Positions 1-8,626 of a DNA stretch of 46,974 nt are shown piece after piece; within the stretch, counting starts at the first letter, position 1; each line of letters begins with the position of its first letter. Below the pieces are notes generated by a model. That model was given only the letters and a program-made list of their open reading frames with translations, had not been told where the DNA came from and did not search any database. Origin of the DNA: Streptomyces sp. ISL-36 (GTDB lineage Bacteria > Actinomycetota > Actinomycetes > Streptomycetales > Streptomycetaceae); the NCBI RefSeq assembly GCF_018614205.1, contig NZ_JAGGOS010000008.1:1-46974 (forward strand), written 5' to 3'. Both the position numbers and the translations under genes were made by a program.

Positions 1-1283
1 TGGCCCTCGCGGGCGGCGGCACCGGCATCGGGCTGTGGCTGGGCGGCCGGGAGGACGACCCGAAGCCGACGGCCGACGCGAAGCCCAAGGCGCCCGCGCT
101 CACCGACCCGGCGCGCCCGCTCGGCACCGGGGTGAAGGCCGAGCCACTGTGGACGGCACCGGTCTCCGAGCCCGTGGTGCAGATCCTGGGCGACGGCGGG
201 ACCGTCGTCGCGTTCAGCGCGAAGAACATCTGGGCCTTCGACGCCGGGGGCCGCAGGAAGTGGGGGCCGGTGGCCCACCTTCCGGACTCGTCGACCGGAG
301 CGATCGGGGGACTCATCGCGGCCGTCGGCGGCGGCATGGCGTACGCCGCGATGCGCAGGGGCGCGGGCGAGCTCGAAAGGGCCCTGCGCGCGATCCGTCT
401 CGACACCGGCGCCGAGGCCTGGACCCTTGCGCTGCCGTTCAAGACCGCGCTGGAGGTGGCGGTGCCCGGGATGCTGGACGGCCAGGTGTTCGTCACCGGG
501 TCGGCGGCCGCGGTCCTCCCCGACGCGAAACAGGGATTCAAGTTCTCCAGCGGCCCGTTCGTCTGGGCCGTGGACCCGGCGAAGCGGAAGGGCTGGCAGG
601 CGATCCTCACGGACCCGGAGATCAAATACCCCCGGGGCAGTCTGTTCGTGCCGTCCTCCGGTACGCGCCTGTTCTGGGCGAGCTCCAACACCGACGGCAG
701 CGGGCAGAAGATCGCGGCGCTCGACGTCCGCACCCGGAAGATGACCTGGGAGCAGCCCTCGCCCGGCGCCGCGACCAGCACCATGGACGTGCTGAGCCAG
801 GGCCGGCACGGCAACTGGCGGGACGGCCCGCACTCCTCGGCCGGCGGTCTGTTCCTCCATGTGTCCGACCGTCTCTACGGCATCGACCCGGCGAACGGGC
901 ACGTCGTCTGGACGTCCCCCAAGGCCCCGCTGAAGGGCGTGGTGGCGAGCCCGGACGGCCGGACGGTCTTCGCCGCGGCGTTCGAGGGCCGCGGGGTCCT
1001 GGTGTACGCGCTCGACGCCCGCACCGGCACCGTGCGCTGGGCGGGCACCATCACCGACACGACGGGCGGCCTGCCCGTGCTCCAGAGCGCGGACGACACC
1101 CTCTACGTCGCCGCCGGCGGCTGGCTGTGGGCCCTGAACGCGACGGACGGCAAGGCCCGTTGGAAGTACGAGCTCACCACCGCGATGACGACCTCCCCCG
1201 TGCGCGCGTTCTGGGCGGGCGGCGGGAACGTGTACGCGATGGGCATGAAGGGCCTGGTGGCGATCGGCGCGACCGGGAAGTGA
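1..1283 (+). CDS. Membrane-anchored PQQ-like beta-propeller protein, C-terminal part (5' end outside window)
   Basis: Frame 3 is open from the window edge to the stop at 1283, giving about 426 residues with no start in view. The first visible residues (ALAGGGTGIGLWLGG) look like the end of a transmembrane helix. A charged, Ala/Pro-rich linker follows, then blade-like repeats with recurring motifs such as VWTSPKAPLKGVV, RWAGTITDTTGGLPV and WALNATDGKARW, typical of PQQ/BamB-like propellers. In streptomycetes this layout is the extracytoplasmic sensor half of many Ser/Thr protein kinases, so the missing N-terminus may be a kinase. That is inference; a plain BamB-like membrane protein is the alternative. 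A GC-rich hairpin lies 45 nt after the stop. Confidence 0.75.
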   Translation, partial: ALAGGGTGIGLWLGGREDDPKPTADAKPKAPALTDPARPLGTGVKAEPLWTAPVSEPVVQILGDGGTVVAFSAKNIWAFDAGGRRKWGPVAHLPDSSTGAIGGLIAAVGGGMAYAAMRRGAGELERALRAIRLDTGAEAWTLALPFKTALEVAVPGMLDGQVFVTGSAAAVLPDAKQGFKFSSGPFVWAVDPAKRKGWQAILTDPEIKYPRGSLFVPSSGTRLFWASSNTDGSGQKIAALDVRTRKMTWEQPSPGAATSTMDVLSQGRHGNWRDGPHSSAGGLFLHVSDRLYGIDPANGHVVWTSPKAPLKGVVASPDGRTVFAAAFEGRGVLVYALDARTGTVRWAGTITDTTGGLPVLQSADDTLYVAAGGWLWALNATDGKARWKYELTTAMTTSPVRAFWAGGGNVYAMGMKGLVAIGATGK

Positions 1284-1620
1284 CCGCGCCGCCGGACACC
1301 CGGGACGGTGGCCCGGCCCGTTCGACCGGGCGCCGGCCCGCGGGGGCCGGCGCCCCGGCGACGGGTGCGCTGATCGCACCGCGGCCAGCGTGGCCGTACG
1401 GCCGTCCAGCAGACGCCGAAGCCGACGATCGACAGGCCGAGCACACGCCGAGCACGTCGAACAGCGCGCGGGTCGTGGCGTCATCGCCCCCGTGCCAACT
1501 GGCCCCATGTCGTCGGCCACGCGGGCGATCCCCCGGCCGGGGCTGCCACCACGTCGGACTGACGCCCCGTCATCTTCTTCTGGTGCCGCACACCCGGCAC
1601 CGAGCCCCCGAAGGAGAGCC
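1284..1620. other. 337-nt intergenic region with a terminator and no convincing gene
   Basis: The left part carries a terminator hairpin at 1328-1355. The right end is the ribosome-binding site (AAGGAG) of the next gene. In between I see no start with a binding site on either strand. A short minus-strand stretch near 1380-1450 encodes hydrophobic residues (LGLSIVGFGV) in one frame, but it breaks into another frame and is not called as a gene. Confidence 0.5.
1328..1355 (+). terminator. Perfect 12-bp GC hairpin after the propeller gene
   Basis: Arms GGGCGCCGGCCC (1328-1339) and GGGCCGGCGCCC (1344-1355) pair perfectly around a GCGG loop. There is no U-tract, which is usual for Streptomyces terminators. 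It probably ends the transcript of the upstream gene. Confidence 0.55.
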
Positions 1621-2649
1621 ATGTCCCGACTCCCGCACCTGGCCGCTGCCGCCGCGGCCGCCGTCGCCCTCACCCTGCTCGCGTCCGGCCCGACCTCGGC
1701 CGGCGAGCCGACCGTCTCCGATCCGCGGGTCGTCACCCACTTCGACTTCACCGCCGGCCAGACCCCGGAGAGCATCGCCCTCGAACCCGACGGCTCCGCC
1801 GATCTGACCTTCTCCTTGGCCCGGCAGGTCGCCCACGTCGACCAGCACGGCGACACGCGCATCCTCGCCACCCTGCCCGCCGTGGCGGACCCGAGCACAC
1901 CCCTGATCGGGGCGGCCGTGGCCATGGGTATCGCGCGCGCCCACGACGGCACCCTCTACGTCAACTACGCCACCGGGACGAGCGAGACCGGCATCTGGCG
2001 CATCAAGCCCGACGGCAGCGCCCCCGAGCAGATCATGGAGCTGCCGGCCGACGGGTTGCCCAACGGCCTCGCCCTCGACGAGGAGTGCGGCATGCTGTAC
2101 GCCGCCGACTCGGTGCACGGAATCGTGTGGCGCGTCCCCCGGGAAGGCGGCACGCGGACGGCCTGGGCCGCCGGAAGCGCGCTCCAGCCGCTGCCCGCAC
2201 CCGCCGGATCCGGTTTCGGTGCCAACGGCATCAAGGTCCACAACGGCGCCGTGTGGGTGTCGAACACCGACCGCGACACGCTGCTGCGCATCCCCGTACG
2301 CCCCGACACGTCCGCCGGCCCGATCGAGACCCGGGCGACCGGACTGAACGGGATCGACGACTTCGCCTTCACCGGGCACGACGACACGCTCCTCGCCGCC
2401 CTGATCACGGACAACGACGTCGCCCTGGTGCGCCCCGACGGCACCCACACGGTCGTCCTCACCGAGGAGGACGGGCTCTCCAACCCGACCGCCGTGGCGG
2501 TGGGCGGCAAGGGCCACAAGGCCGACGGGCACAAGGCCGACGAGCACAACGGGTCCGACCGGACCGTGTATGTGACGAGCGCGTCCTACTTCGAGACGGT
2601 GAAGGACCCGAACCTCCTCCTGGCGCGCCTCGGCAGGGGCCACGAGTAG
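1621..2649 (+). CDS. Secreted SMP-30/gluconolactonase-like beta-propeller protein
   Basis: 342 residues. ATG 1621 is preceded by AAGGAG at a good distance. Residues 1-26 form a signal peptide (hydrophobic Ala/Val/Leu core ending TSAGEP). The mature part is a six-bladed-propeller type sequence with motifs of the SMP-30/NHL group: ESIALEPDGSADLTFS, GLPNGLALDEECGMLYAADSVHGIVWRV and FGANGIKVHNGAVWVSN. The protein is exported; its substrate is unknown, and metal-dependent lactonase activity is only a family possibility. A short GHKAD repeat (coded at 2512-2541) interrupts the last blade. It converges on ispE with 3 nt between stop codons, leaving no separate terminator. Confidence 0.8.
   Translation: MSRLPHLAAAAAAAVALTLLASGPTSAGEPTVSDPRVVTHFDFTAGQTPESIALEPDGSADLTFSLARQVAHVDQHGDTRILATLPAVADPSTPLIGAAVAMGIARAHDGTLYVNYATGTSETGIWRIKPDGSAPEQIMELPADGLPNGLALDEECGMLYAADSVHGIVWRVPREGGTRTAWAAGSALQPLPAPAGSGFGANGIKVHNGAVWVSNTDRDTLLRIPVRPDTSAGPIETRATGLNGIDDFAFTGHDDTLLAALITDNDVALVRPDGTHTVVLTEEDGLSNPTAVAVGGKGHKADGHKADEHNGSDRTVYVTSASYFETVKDPNLLLARLGRGHE
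2512..2541 (+). repeat. In-frame 15-bp tandem duplication (GHKAD x2)
   Basis: Two adjacent units reading Gly-His-Lys-Ala-Asp, followed by Glu-His, lie in a surface-loop region of the propeller protein. The two copies differ at one base (ggc/ggg). Confidence 0.8.
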
Positions 2650-2652
2650 GGG

Positions 2653-3609
2653 TCAGTCCAGGACGGTCGCGCCCTGCGCCGGGGACGTGGCCACGCGCGC
2701 CGTGCGGCAGGTGCCGGAGGCGATCAGGGCGGCCGCGACCGCCTCGGCCGCGTCCGCGTCCTTCACCAGGAACGCCGTCGTCGGACCCGAGCCGGAGACC
2801 AGGGCGGCCAGGGCGCCGGCCGTCGTCCCCGTCTCCAGGGTCGCCGTCAGGGACGGGCGCAGGGAGACGGCGGCCGGCTGGAGATCGTTGGTCAGCGCAC
2901 CGGCCAGGGCGGTCGCGTCACCCGAGCGCAGAGCGTCGAGCAGCACCGGGGAGGCGACCGGTTCGGGGACGTCCACACCCTCGTGGAGACGGTCGAACTC
3001 GCCGTACACCGCCGGGGTCGACAGTCCGCCGTCGGCGACGGCGAAGACCCAGTGGAACGCGCCGCCCACCGGCAGCTCCGTCAGCCTCTCGCCGCGTCCG
3101 ACACCGAGCGCCGCCCCGCCGACCAGGCTGAACGGCACGTCGCTGCCGAGTTCGGCGCAGATGTCGAGGAGCTCCGCGCGCGGGGAGTTCAGCCCCCACA
3201 GGGCGTCGCAGGCGAGCAGCGCGCCCGCGCCGTCCGCGCTGCCACCGGCCATGCCGCCCGCGACCGGGATGTCCTTCGCGATGTGCAGGTGGACGTCGGG
3301 GGAGATGCCGTGGCGTGCGGCGAGCAGCTCGGCCGCCCGCGCGGCCAGGTTCGTGCGGTCCAGCGGCACCTTGTCGGCGTCGGGGCCCTCGCAGGTGACG
3401 CGCAGCTCGTCCGCGGGGGCCGCCGTCACCTCGTCGTAGAGCGAGACCGCGAGGAAGACGTTGGCCAGGTCGTGGAAGCCGTCGGCCCGCGCACCGCCGA
3501 CCGCGAGCTGCACGTTGACCTTCGCGGGCACGCGCACGGTGACGGCCCCGGCGGTCGTCGTGCGGGCCGCGGCCACCGCCTCCGTACCGCTCGCCTCCGC
3601 ACCGCTCAC
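2653..3609 (-). CDS. ispE: 4-diphosphocytidyl-2-C-methyl-D-erythritol kinase
   Basis: 318 residues. It phosphorylates CDP-methylerythritol at the 2-hydroxyl in the non-mevalonate isoprenoid pathway, in the cytoplasm. It is a GHMP-family kinase: substrate-binding start [15 protein letters not shown] near residue 22, ATP-binding motif [17 protein letters not shown] near 110-126, and C-terminal [10 protein letters not shown]. The GTG start at 3609 is chosen because it overlaps the rsmA stop as GTGA and has GGAGG just upstream; the frame is open further upstream, but only inside rsmA. Grouping with rsmA, rpfB and tatD is the common actinobacterial arrangement. Confidence 0.95.
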   Translation of the reverse strand: MSGAEASGTEAVAAARTTTAGAVTVRVPAKVNVQLAVGGARADGFHDLANVFLAVSLYDEVTAAPADELRVTCEGPDADKVPLDRTNLAARAAELLAARHGISPDVHLHIAKDIPVAGGMAGGSADGAGALLACDALWGLNSPRAELLDICAELGSDVPFSLVGGAALGVGRGERLTELPVGGAFHWVFAVADGGLSTPAVYGEFDRLHEGVDVPEPVASPVLLDALRSGDATALAGALTNDLQPAAVSLRPSLTATLETGTTAGALAALVSGSGPTTAFLVKDADAAEAVAAALIASGTCRTARVATSPAQGATVLD

Positions 3610-4478
3610 TTCTTCGCCTCCGCGATCCGCGCGAACTCCTCCACCGTCAGCGCCTCGCCCCGCGCCTGAGGCGAGATTCCCGCCGCGACCAGCGCCTCCT
3701 CGGCCGCCGCGGGCGAGCCCGCCCACCCCGCGAGCGCGGCCCGCAGGGTCTTGCGGCGCTGCGCGAACGCCGCGTCGACGACGGCGAAGACCTCCGCCTT
3801 GGAGGCGGTGGTCGCCACCGGTTCGCTCCGGCGCACCAGCGAGACCAGACCCGAGTCGACGTTGGGTGCGGGCCAGAAGACATTGCGGCCGATCGAGCCG
3901 GCCCGCTTCACCTCGGCGTACCAGTTCGCCTTGACCGACGGCACGCCGTACACCTTGTTGCCGGGCCGGGCCGCGAGCCGGTCGGCGACCTCCGCCTGGA
4001 CCATGACCAGCGTCCGCTCGATCGTCGGGAAGCGGTCCAGCATGTGCAGCAGGACGGGCACGGCCACGTTGTACGGAAGGTTCGCGACCAGCGCGGTGGG
4101 CGGCGGGCCCGGCAGCTCCTGGACGTGCATGGCGTCGGAGTGGACGAGCGCGAAACGGTCCTTCTTCCGCGGCAGGCGGGCCTCGATCGTCGCCGGCAGG
4201 GCTCCGGCCAGCACATCGTCGATCTCGACGGCCGTCACCCGGTCCGCGGCCTCGAGCAGCGCCAGGGTCAGCGAGCCGAGCCCGGGGCCCACCTCGACGA
4301 CGACGTCGTCGGGGCGCACCTCTGCCGTGCGGACGATCCGCCGGACCGTGTTGGCGTCGATGACGAAGTTCTGGCCGCGCTGCTTGGTGGGGCGTACGCC
4401 GAGCGCCGCCGCCAGTTCACGGATGTCGGCGGGGCCGAGGAGGGCGTCGGGGCTTTCGGGGCCGGTGGTGGTGCTCAC
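3606..4478 (-). CDS. rsmA: 16S rRNA (adenine1518-N6/adenine1519-N6) dimethyltransferase
   Basis: 290 residues, normal length for RsmA/KsgA. It dimethylates the two adjacent adenines in the 3'-terminal hairpin of 16S rRNA, a late step of small-subunit assembly, using S-adenosylmethionine. The family opening [18 protein letters not shown] is present, with SAM-binding [16 protein letters not shown], acidic motif VEID and catalytic NLPYNV. The GTG start overlaps the rpfB stop (GTGA), and its own stop overlaps the ispE start, so the three genes are probably translationally coupled. Loss of this enzyme usually gives kasugamycin resistance (family knowledge). Confidence 0.96.
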   Translation of the reverse strand: MSTTTGPESPDALLGPADIRELAAALGVRPTKQRGQNFVIDANTVRRIVRTAEVRPDDVVVEVGPGLGSLTLALLEAADRVTAVEIDDVLAGALPATIEARLPRKKDRFALVHSDAMHVQELPGPPPTALVANLPYNVAVPVLLHMLDRFPTIERTLVMVQAEVADRLAARPGNKVYGVPSVKANWYAEVKRAGSIGRNVFWPAPNVDSGLVSLVRRSEPVATTASKAEVFAVVDAAFAQRRKTLRAALAGWAGSPAAAEEALVAAGISPQARGEALTVEEFARIAEAKK

Positions 4479-5815
4479 CGGTACAGCCTACGGCCGCAGT
4501 GGGGCCACGGACTCGCCCCCCGCTGCACGTAGAGCTTCTTCGCCCGGTACGTCTGCTCCGAGGCGGGCGCGTTCTGGGGGACTCCGCGGCCACCGAGCGA
4601 GCGCCAGGTGCCGGGGTCGAACTGGTAGAGCCCGCCGTACGTCCCCGAGGGGTCGACGGCGTTCGGCCGTCCGCCGGACTCGCAGGCCGCCAGCGCTCCC
4701 CAGTCGAGCCCGTCGGCTCCCGCCACCGACGAGGGCAGTGGCCTGGTGCCGATCTTCACCTTCCGGGTGACGGGTTCGCGGACGATCTCCTCGCGGATCC
4801 GCCGCGGCCTCTGCCGGACCCCGTTGACGGTCCGCAGTGCGTAGGTGACCCGGCGCACGCCCTGCACGCCCTGCTGCTCGACGACCTCGGTACCGGCGAA
4901 GAGCTCGGGGTCGCGGGTCCTCTCGACGGCGTACGGGATCGGTTCCTCGCGCACCTCCTTGGTGCCGGTGATCCGCATGACGGTGATCGTCTGGCCGTCG
5001 CGGGGGAACGCGTCGGGCGGTACGGAGGTGGTGTCCTGCCCGGAGAGGGTGATCCCGGCCTCCTCGACGGCCTCCTGCACGGTGGCGGCGTTGGTGCGCA
5101 GGGTCCGCTCGCGGCCGTCGGCGAGGAGGGTGACGGTCCGTTCGGTCCGGACGTCGAGGAAGAGGCCCCGGCGGGAGATGGGGGCCGAGCGGGAGACGGA
5201 GAGGTACGCGCCCTCGGCGCGGACGCCGAACTGGCGCAGGGCGTCGCCGACGGTCCTGGCGGTGGTCCACACCTCGCGGCGCTGCCCGTCGAGGGTGAGA
5301 ACGACGGGGCGGCCGTAGCGGACGACGACCTGGTCGCCGCTGGCCAGGGCCGCGCCGGGGGTGGGCGCGACGATGTCGTGGGCACCGACGGCCAGGCCCT
5401 CGTCGGCGAGGAGTTCGTCGACGTCGTCGGCGAAGGTGTGCAGGGTGCGCGGGACGCCGTCGACGGAGAGCCGGACGGCCTTGTCGTTGGCGACGAAGGC
5501 GCTGGTGCCGCCGGCGAGGAAGACGACGACGAGGGCCTGGGGGATGAGCCGCCGCAGGCCGTCGGCGGCGGGAGCGGAGGACTTGCGGCGCCGGGCGGCC
5601 CGGCGGGCCTCGGCGCGGGTCGCGGGGACCGCGGGCGTCGAGGGGGCGGCGGGGGCCTCGGGGGCCGAAGGGACCGCGGCAGCCGCGGGTGCCACGAGGC
5701 CGGCCGCGCCCTGACCGGGCACGAGGGGCGCCGCCATCGTCGGCTGCTCATGGAGGGGGAGGTTCGGCCGGCGCCCGCCCCGTGCGGCCCGGTGACTGCC
5801 CTGCGAGTTGCTCAC
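4475..5815 (-). CDS. rpfB: Resuscitation-promoting factor, cell-wall lytic enzyme with DUF348 and G5 domains
   Basis: 446 residues. Order: low-complexity Ala/Pro-rich cytoplasmic part (1-85), one membrane helix ([20 protein letters not shown], about 89-108), three DUF348 repeats (about 109-280, each with a V.V.DG-type strand), a G5 domain (about 280-365), and a C-terminal lysozyme-like domain ([26 protein letters not shown], with catalytic Glu in CESGG). It cleaves peptidoglycan outside the membrane and in relatives aids spore germination or regrowth. The start is GTG 5815; a possible -10 (TAGGGT) ends 9 nt before it. It begins the rpfB-rsmA-ispE unit. Confidence 0.93.
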   Translation of the reverse strand: MSNSQGSHRAARGGRRPNLPLHEQPTMAAPLVPGQGAAGLVAPAAAAVPSAPEAPAAPSTPAVPATRAEARRAARRRKSSAPAADGLRRLIPQALVVVFLAGGTSAFVANDKAVRLSVDGVPRTLHTFADDVDELLADEGLAVGAHDIVAPTPGAALASGDQVVVRYGRPVVLTLDGQRREVWTTARTVGDALRQFGVRAEGAYLSVSRSAPISRRGLFLDVRTERTVTLLADGRERTLRTNAATVQEAVEEAGITLSGQDTTSVPPDAFPRDGQTITVMRITGTKEVREEPIPYAVERTRDPELFAGTEVVEQQGVQGVRRVTYALRTVNGVRQRPRRIREEIVREPVTRKVKIGTRPLPSSVAGADGLDWGALAACESGGRPNAVDPSGTYGGLYQFDPGTWRSLGGRGVPQNAPASEQTYRAKKLYVQRGASPWPHCGRRLYR

Positions 5816-5824
5816 GAGGCCGGG

Positions 5825-5830
5825 ACCCTA
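5825..5830 (-). promoter_or_regulatory. Possible -10 box for rpfB
   Basis: TAGGGT lies 9 nt before GTG 5815 with no Shine-Dalgarno between. A very short leader is likely, but the spacing is looser than at the other leaderless starts here. Confidence 0.35.
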
Positions 5831-5887
5831 GCGGGCGCGACGGTCACTCTCCACAGCGCCTCGACCACATACCGTAACCGTTATTGA

Positions 5888-6757
5888 TCAGTAATCGAAG
5901 GCGGTCGCGGTGTTGACGGCGATCGCAGCGCACAGTTCTTCCTCGCCGATCCCGCGCACCGCGGCCATCGCGCGCACGGTCACCGGGATCAGGTACGGCG
6001 CGTTGGGCCGTCCTCGGTAGGGCGCCGGGGTCAGGAACGGGGCGTCTGTCTCGACCAGCACCAGCTCCAGGGGCGCGACCGCGAGGGCGTCGCGCAGCGG
6101 CTGCGCGTTCTTGAAGGTCATGTTGCCCGCGAAGGACATGTAGTAGCCCTTGGCGGCGCAGATCCGGGCCATGTCGGCGTCGCCGGAGTAGCAGTGGAAC
6201 ACGGTCCGCTCGGGTGCGCCCTCCTCGTCGAGGACGCGCAGCACGTCGGCGTGGGCCTCGCGGTCGTGGATGACGAGGGCCTTGCCGTGCCGCTTGGCGA
6301 TCTCGATGTGGGCGCGGAAGGAGCGCTCCTGGGCGGCGATGCCCTCGGGGCCGGTACGGAAAAAGTCGAGCCCGGTCTCACCGACGGCGCGGACGTACGG
6401 CAGGGAGGCCAGCCGGTCGATCTCGGCGAGCGCGTCGTCGAGCGCCGCGTCCCCGCCGGCCTCGCGGGCGCCCTGACGGGACCATCCGTCGGGGTCTCCG
6501 AGCACGATCCGGGGTGCCTCGTTGGGGTGCAGGGCGACGGCGGCGTGCACGTTCTCGTGCGCGGCGGCCGTCTCGGCGGCCCACTGGGAGCCCTTGATGT
6601 CGCAGCCGACCTGGACGACGGTGGTGACGCCGACGGCGGCGGCCTTGGTGAGGGCCTCCTCGACGGTGCCCGACTGCATGTCCAGGTGGGTGTGCGAGTC
6701 CGCCACCGGCACCAGAAGGGGCTCGGGCAGCGGCGGCGGGGCGTCCTTGGAACTCAT
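5888..6757 (-). CDS. tatD: TatD-family metal-dependent hydrolase (DNase)
   Basis: 289 residues. TIM-barrel hydrolase of the TatD family, whose members have 3'-5' exonuclease or DNase activity with divalent metals in the cytoplasm. Metal-ligand motifs are in place: DSHTHLD (N-terminal HxH), AVGETGLDFF (Glu), VIHDREAH, VFHCYSGD and VETDAPFL. The ATG at 6757 (MSSKDAPP) is preferred over an in-frame ATG eight codons upstream because a -10 box TACGAT sits exactly 7 nt before it, and the upstream ATG would lie inside that promoter. It is next to rpfB but 72 nt away with its own promoter. Confidence 0.92.
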   Translation of the reverse strand: MSSKDAPPPLPEPLLVPVADSHTHLDMQSGTVEEALTKAAAVGVTTVVQVGCDIKGSQWAAETAAAHENVHAAVALHPNEAPRIVLGDPDGWSRQGAREAGGDAALDDALAEIDRLASLPYVRAVGETGLDFFRTGPEGIAAQERSFRAHIEIAKRHGKALVIHDREAHADVLRVLDEEGAPERTVFHCYSGDADMARICAAKGYYMSFAGNMTFKNAQPLRDALAVAPLELVLVETDAPFLTPAPYRGRPNAPYLIPVTVRAMAAVRGIGEEELCAAIAVNTATAFDY

Positions 6758-6764
6758 GGCCCCG

Positions 6765-6770
6765 ATCGTA
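6765..6770 (-). promoter_or_regulatory. Leaderless -10 box of tatD
   Basis: TACGAT, 7 nt (CGGGGCC), then ATG. Transcription would start at or next to the A of the start codon. Confidence 0.6.
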
Positions 6771-6799
6771 CGAGGGGCCATGAGTTCACTCGCGGCGGC

Positions 6800-7336
6800 C
6801 TACGAAGAGGGCGGCTTGCGGTGGAACAGATCCGACAGGCGCCGGCGGTGCGGCTCCTCCACATGGACCGGGCCGGGGGCGTCCCCCTCAGGACCCGCCC
6901 CGGAGGCGTGCTTCTTCGGGCCCCCGTCGCGCTTCTTGGGGCCCCCGTCGCGCCGCACGTCCTTGCGCGCCAGCTCCTGCCGTTCCAGGTCCTGACCGAT
7001 CGGGCCCGCCAGGCCGATCGGGCCGGCCGGGGCGACCGGTCTGCGTGTCCTGGGCTCGTTCGGGTGATGGGCCTGTTCCCACGAGTCGAGAACCGACGAA
7101 ACCTGGCCCGAGCGCATGATGCGGACGACATGGCCGCCGCAGTTCATGCAGGTCGGGCTGGACAGCGGCGAGGGCACCCGCTCGCCGCCGGCCTTGTAGA
7201 CGATGAATTCCTGGCCGGTCGCGTCGACGTGGTGCTCGATGTCGTACGCCTGTTCCCAGCCGTACCCGCAACGCATGCAGGCGAAGGCGTACGCCTCATG
7301 GGCCACGGGTATTCCGGTGCCGGTGATCTCACTCAT
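6800..7336 (-). CDS. Conserved zinc-ribbon protein of unknown function
   Basis: 178 residues from ATG 7336, chosen because GAGGAG sits 6 nt upstream. The N-terminal half has two cysteine pairs (CMRCGYGW near residue 21 and CMNCGG near 64) separated by a YDIEHH.DATGQEF segment, consistent with a single zinc ribbon. The C-terminal half is charged, Pro/Gly-rich, probably disordered, with a duplicated RDGGPKK motif. I do not recognise a specific function; nucleic-acid or protein binding are both possible. It lies 42 nt upstream of tatD on the same strand, but tatD has its own promoter. The frame extends further upstream without a binding site, so the longer form is rejected. Confidence 0.75.
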   Translation of the reverse strand: MSEITGTGIPVAHEAYAFACMRCGYGWEQAYDIEHHVDATGQEFIVYKAGGERVPSPLSSPTCMNCGGHVVRIMRSGQVSSVLDSWEQAHHPNEPRTRRPVAPAGPIGLAGPIGQDLERQELARKDVRRDGGPKKRDGGPKKHASGAGPEGDAPGPVHVEEPHRRRLSDLFHRKPPSS

Positions 7337-7707
7337 GCCAGCTCCTCTCCACCGGTCCAGTGGACGCCTTTTCCGGCCGGAGCGCATCAGCGCCGGTCGA
7401 ACAATGGAACGCTCTTTGGCCTTCCCTTGCTCTCAGGCCCTCGAAAGGCCTGCCGCGGGGGGTTTCGCTTTGCCTTTCACGATAGCCCTTTACCTTTCCA
7501 AGGGCCTGGGCACGGTTTTCCCCTTGGGCCCGACGAGGCTTTCCTCGGGAGCCGGGGCGACTTTTCCCAGGGCCCGGCTCCGGCTCTCTCAGGGCCCGAA
7601 GGGGGCTCACTCGGCGCCCGGGGGGCTCACTCGGCGCCTGGGGGGCTCACTCGCCGACCCGAGGGCTTACTCCGCGGCCCCGGGGGCCTTACTCCGCGGC
7701 CGGGGGC
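7337..7707. other. 371-nt gap between rsmI and the zinc-ribbon gene, built of repeats
   Basis: No gene is supported. The right third is the stop-codon repeat array (7601-7721). The left two thirds, less GC-rich than the surroundings, hold several degenerate pyrimidine-then-AGGGCC blocks (near 7431, 7494, 7514, 7562 and 7586) that look like worn copies of a short repeat or paired RNA arms. The promoter of the zinc-ribbon gene should be near 7337-7400, but I cannot place its boxes with confidence. Confidence 0.5.
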
Positions 7708-7721
7708 TTACTCCGCGGCCC
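7601..7721. repeat. Six tandem 20-21-bp units, each containing a stop codon copied from the rsmI 3' end
   Basis: Unit starts on the plus strand are about 7601, 7621, 7641, 7661, 7682 and 7702. The plus-strand core is GGGGGCTYACTCSGCGSCC. On the minus strand each unit reads as a Gly/Pro/Ala-coding segment ending GAGTAA or GAGTGA. The unit nearest rsmI holds its actual TAA stop (7708-7710); the next two also carry TAA, the outer three TGA. The array therefore looks like serial duplication of the last codons and stop of rsmI into its 3' flank. Confidence 0.85.
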
Positions 7722-8565
7722 TGGGCGCGTTCTTCGCCGCCACGACGGCGTCGAACACCTCGCGCTTGGGAAGGCCCGCCTCGGCCGCGACAGCCGCGAT
7801 GGCCTCCTTGCGCCGCTCCCCCGCCTCCTCGCGCACCCGCACCCTGCGCACCAGCTCCTCGGCGTCCACATCGCCCGGGACCGGCTCCGGCGCGCCCTCG
7901 ACGACGACGGTGATCTCGCCCCGTACGCCTTCCGCGGCCCAGGCGGCCAGCTCGCCGAGACCGCCGCGCTTCACTTCCTCGTACGTCTTGGTCAGCTCGC
8001 GGCAGACCGCGGCGCGGCGCTCGGCGCCGAAGACCTCGGCCATCGCGGCGAGGGTGTCGTCGAGCCGGTGCGGGGCCTCGAAGTAGACGAGGGTGCGGCG
8101 CTCGTCCGCGACCTCGCGGAGCCGTCCGAGCCGCTCCCCGGCCTTGCGGGGCAGGAAACCCTCGAAACAGAAGCGGTCCACCGGCAGCCCGGACAGGGCG
8201 AGCGCGGTCAGTACGGCGGAGGGGCCGGGGACGGCGGTGACCTTGATGTCCTGCTCGACGGCAGCGGCGACGAGGCGGTAACCGGGGTCGGAGACGGAGG
8301 GCATGCCGGCGTCGGTGACGAGCAGCACCCGCGCGCCGCCCGCGAGCGCCTCGACCAGTTCGGGCGTACGGGCGGACTCGTTGCCCTCGAAGTAGGAGAC
8401 GACCCGGCCGGTGGTGTGCACGCCCAGCGCCCTGGTCAGGCCGCGCAGCCGCCGGGTGTCCTCGGCGGCGACGATGTCGGCGCCCTCCAGCTCGGCCACG
8501 AGCCGCGGCGGGGCGTCCGCGATGTCCCCGATGGGGGTCCCTGCAAGTACCAGCGTTCCAGTCAC
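7708..8565 (-). CDS. rsmI: 16S rRNA (cytidine1402-2'-O)-methyltransferase
   Basis: 285 residues. It methylates the 2'-hydroxyl of C1402 in the decoding centre of 16S rRNA. Family motifs are clear: LVLAGTPIGD at the start, AAEDTRRLRGL, VSYFEGNES, VLLVTDAGMPSVSDPGYRLV, VPGPSAV, FEGFLPRK and ELTKTYEE. Start choice: GTG 8565 (VTGTLVLAG) has GAGG 9 nt upstream and fits related proteins that begin MTGTLVLAG; an ATG three codons earlier would sit next to that GAGG. The last residues (PRAAE) and the stop are repeated downstream in the tandem array. It is divergent from the mannosyltransferase gene. Confidence 0.94.
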   Translation of the reverse strand: MTGTLVLAGTPIGDIADAPPRLVAELEGADIVAAEDTRRLRGLTRALGVHTTGRVVSYFEGNESARTPELVEALAGGARVLLVTDAGMPSVSDPGYRLVAAAVEQDIKVTAVPGPSAVLTALALSGLPVDRFCFEGFLPRKAGERLGRLREVADERRTLVYFEAPHRLDDTLAAMAEVFGAERRAAVCRELTKTYEEVKRGGLGELAAWAAEGVRGEITVVVEGAPEPVPGDVDAEELVRRVRVREEAGERRKEAIAAVAAEAGLPKREVFDAVVAAKNAPRAAE

Positions 8566-8614
8566 ATGGGTCATCCTCGCAGCCCGGACAGGCGACTCGC
8601 ACAGGCGCGTTCCC

Positions 8615-8620
8615 TACGAT
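8615..8620 (+). promoter_or_regulatory. Leaderless -10 box of the O-mannosyltransferase gene
   Basis: TACGAT, 6 nt (GGCGCG), then GTG 8627. No Shine-Dalgarno is present, which supports a leaderless mRNA and fixes the start. Confidence 0.55.
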
Positions 8621-8626
8621 GGCGCG

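Noticed and set aside
1103..1455. Two short minus-strand frames encoding a hydrophobic stretch after the propeller gene
   Set aside because: The hydrophobic part (LGLSIVGFGV) changes frame against its neighbour, has no ribosome site, and overlaps the real gene end; at most a worn-out remnant.
5816..5887. Cyclic-di-AMP riboswitch upstream of rpfB, as known for some Streptomyces rpf genes
   Set aside because: Only 72 nt lie between rpfB and tatD, too short for that element, and a -10 box lies close to the start codon.
7601..7721. CRISPR-like array at the rsmI 3' end
   Set aside because: Units are directly tandem without spacers and contain copies of the gene end.
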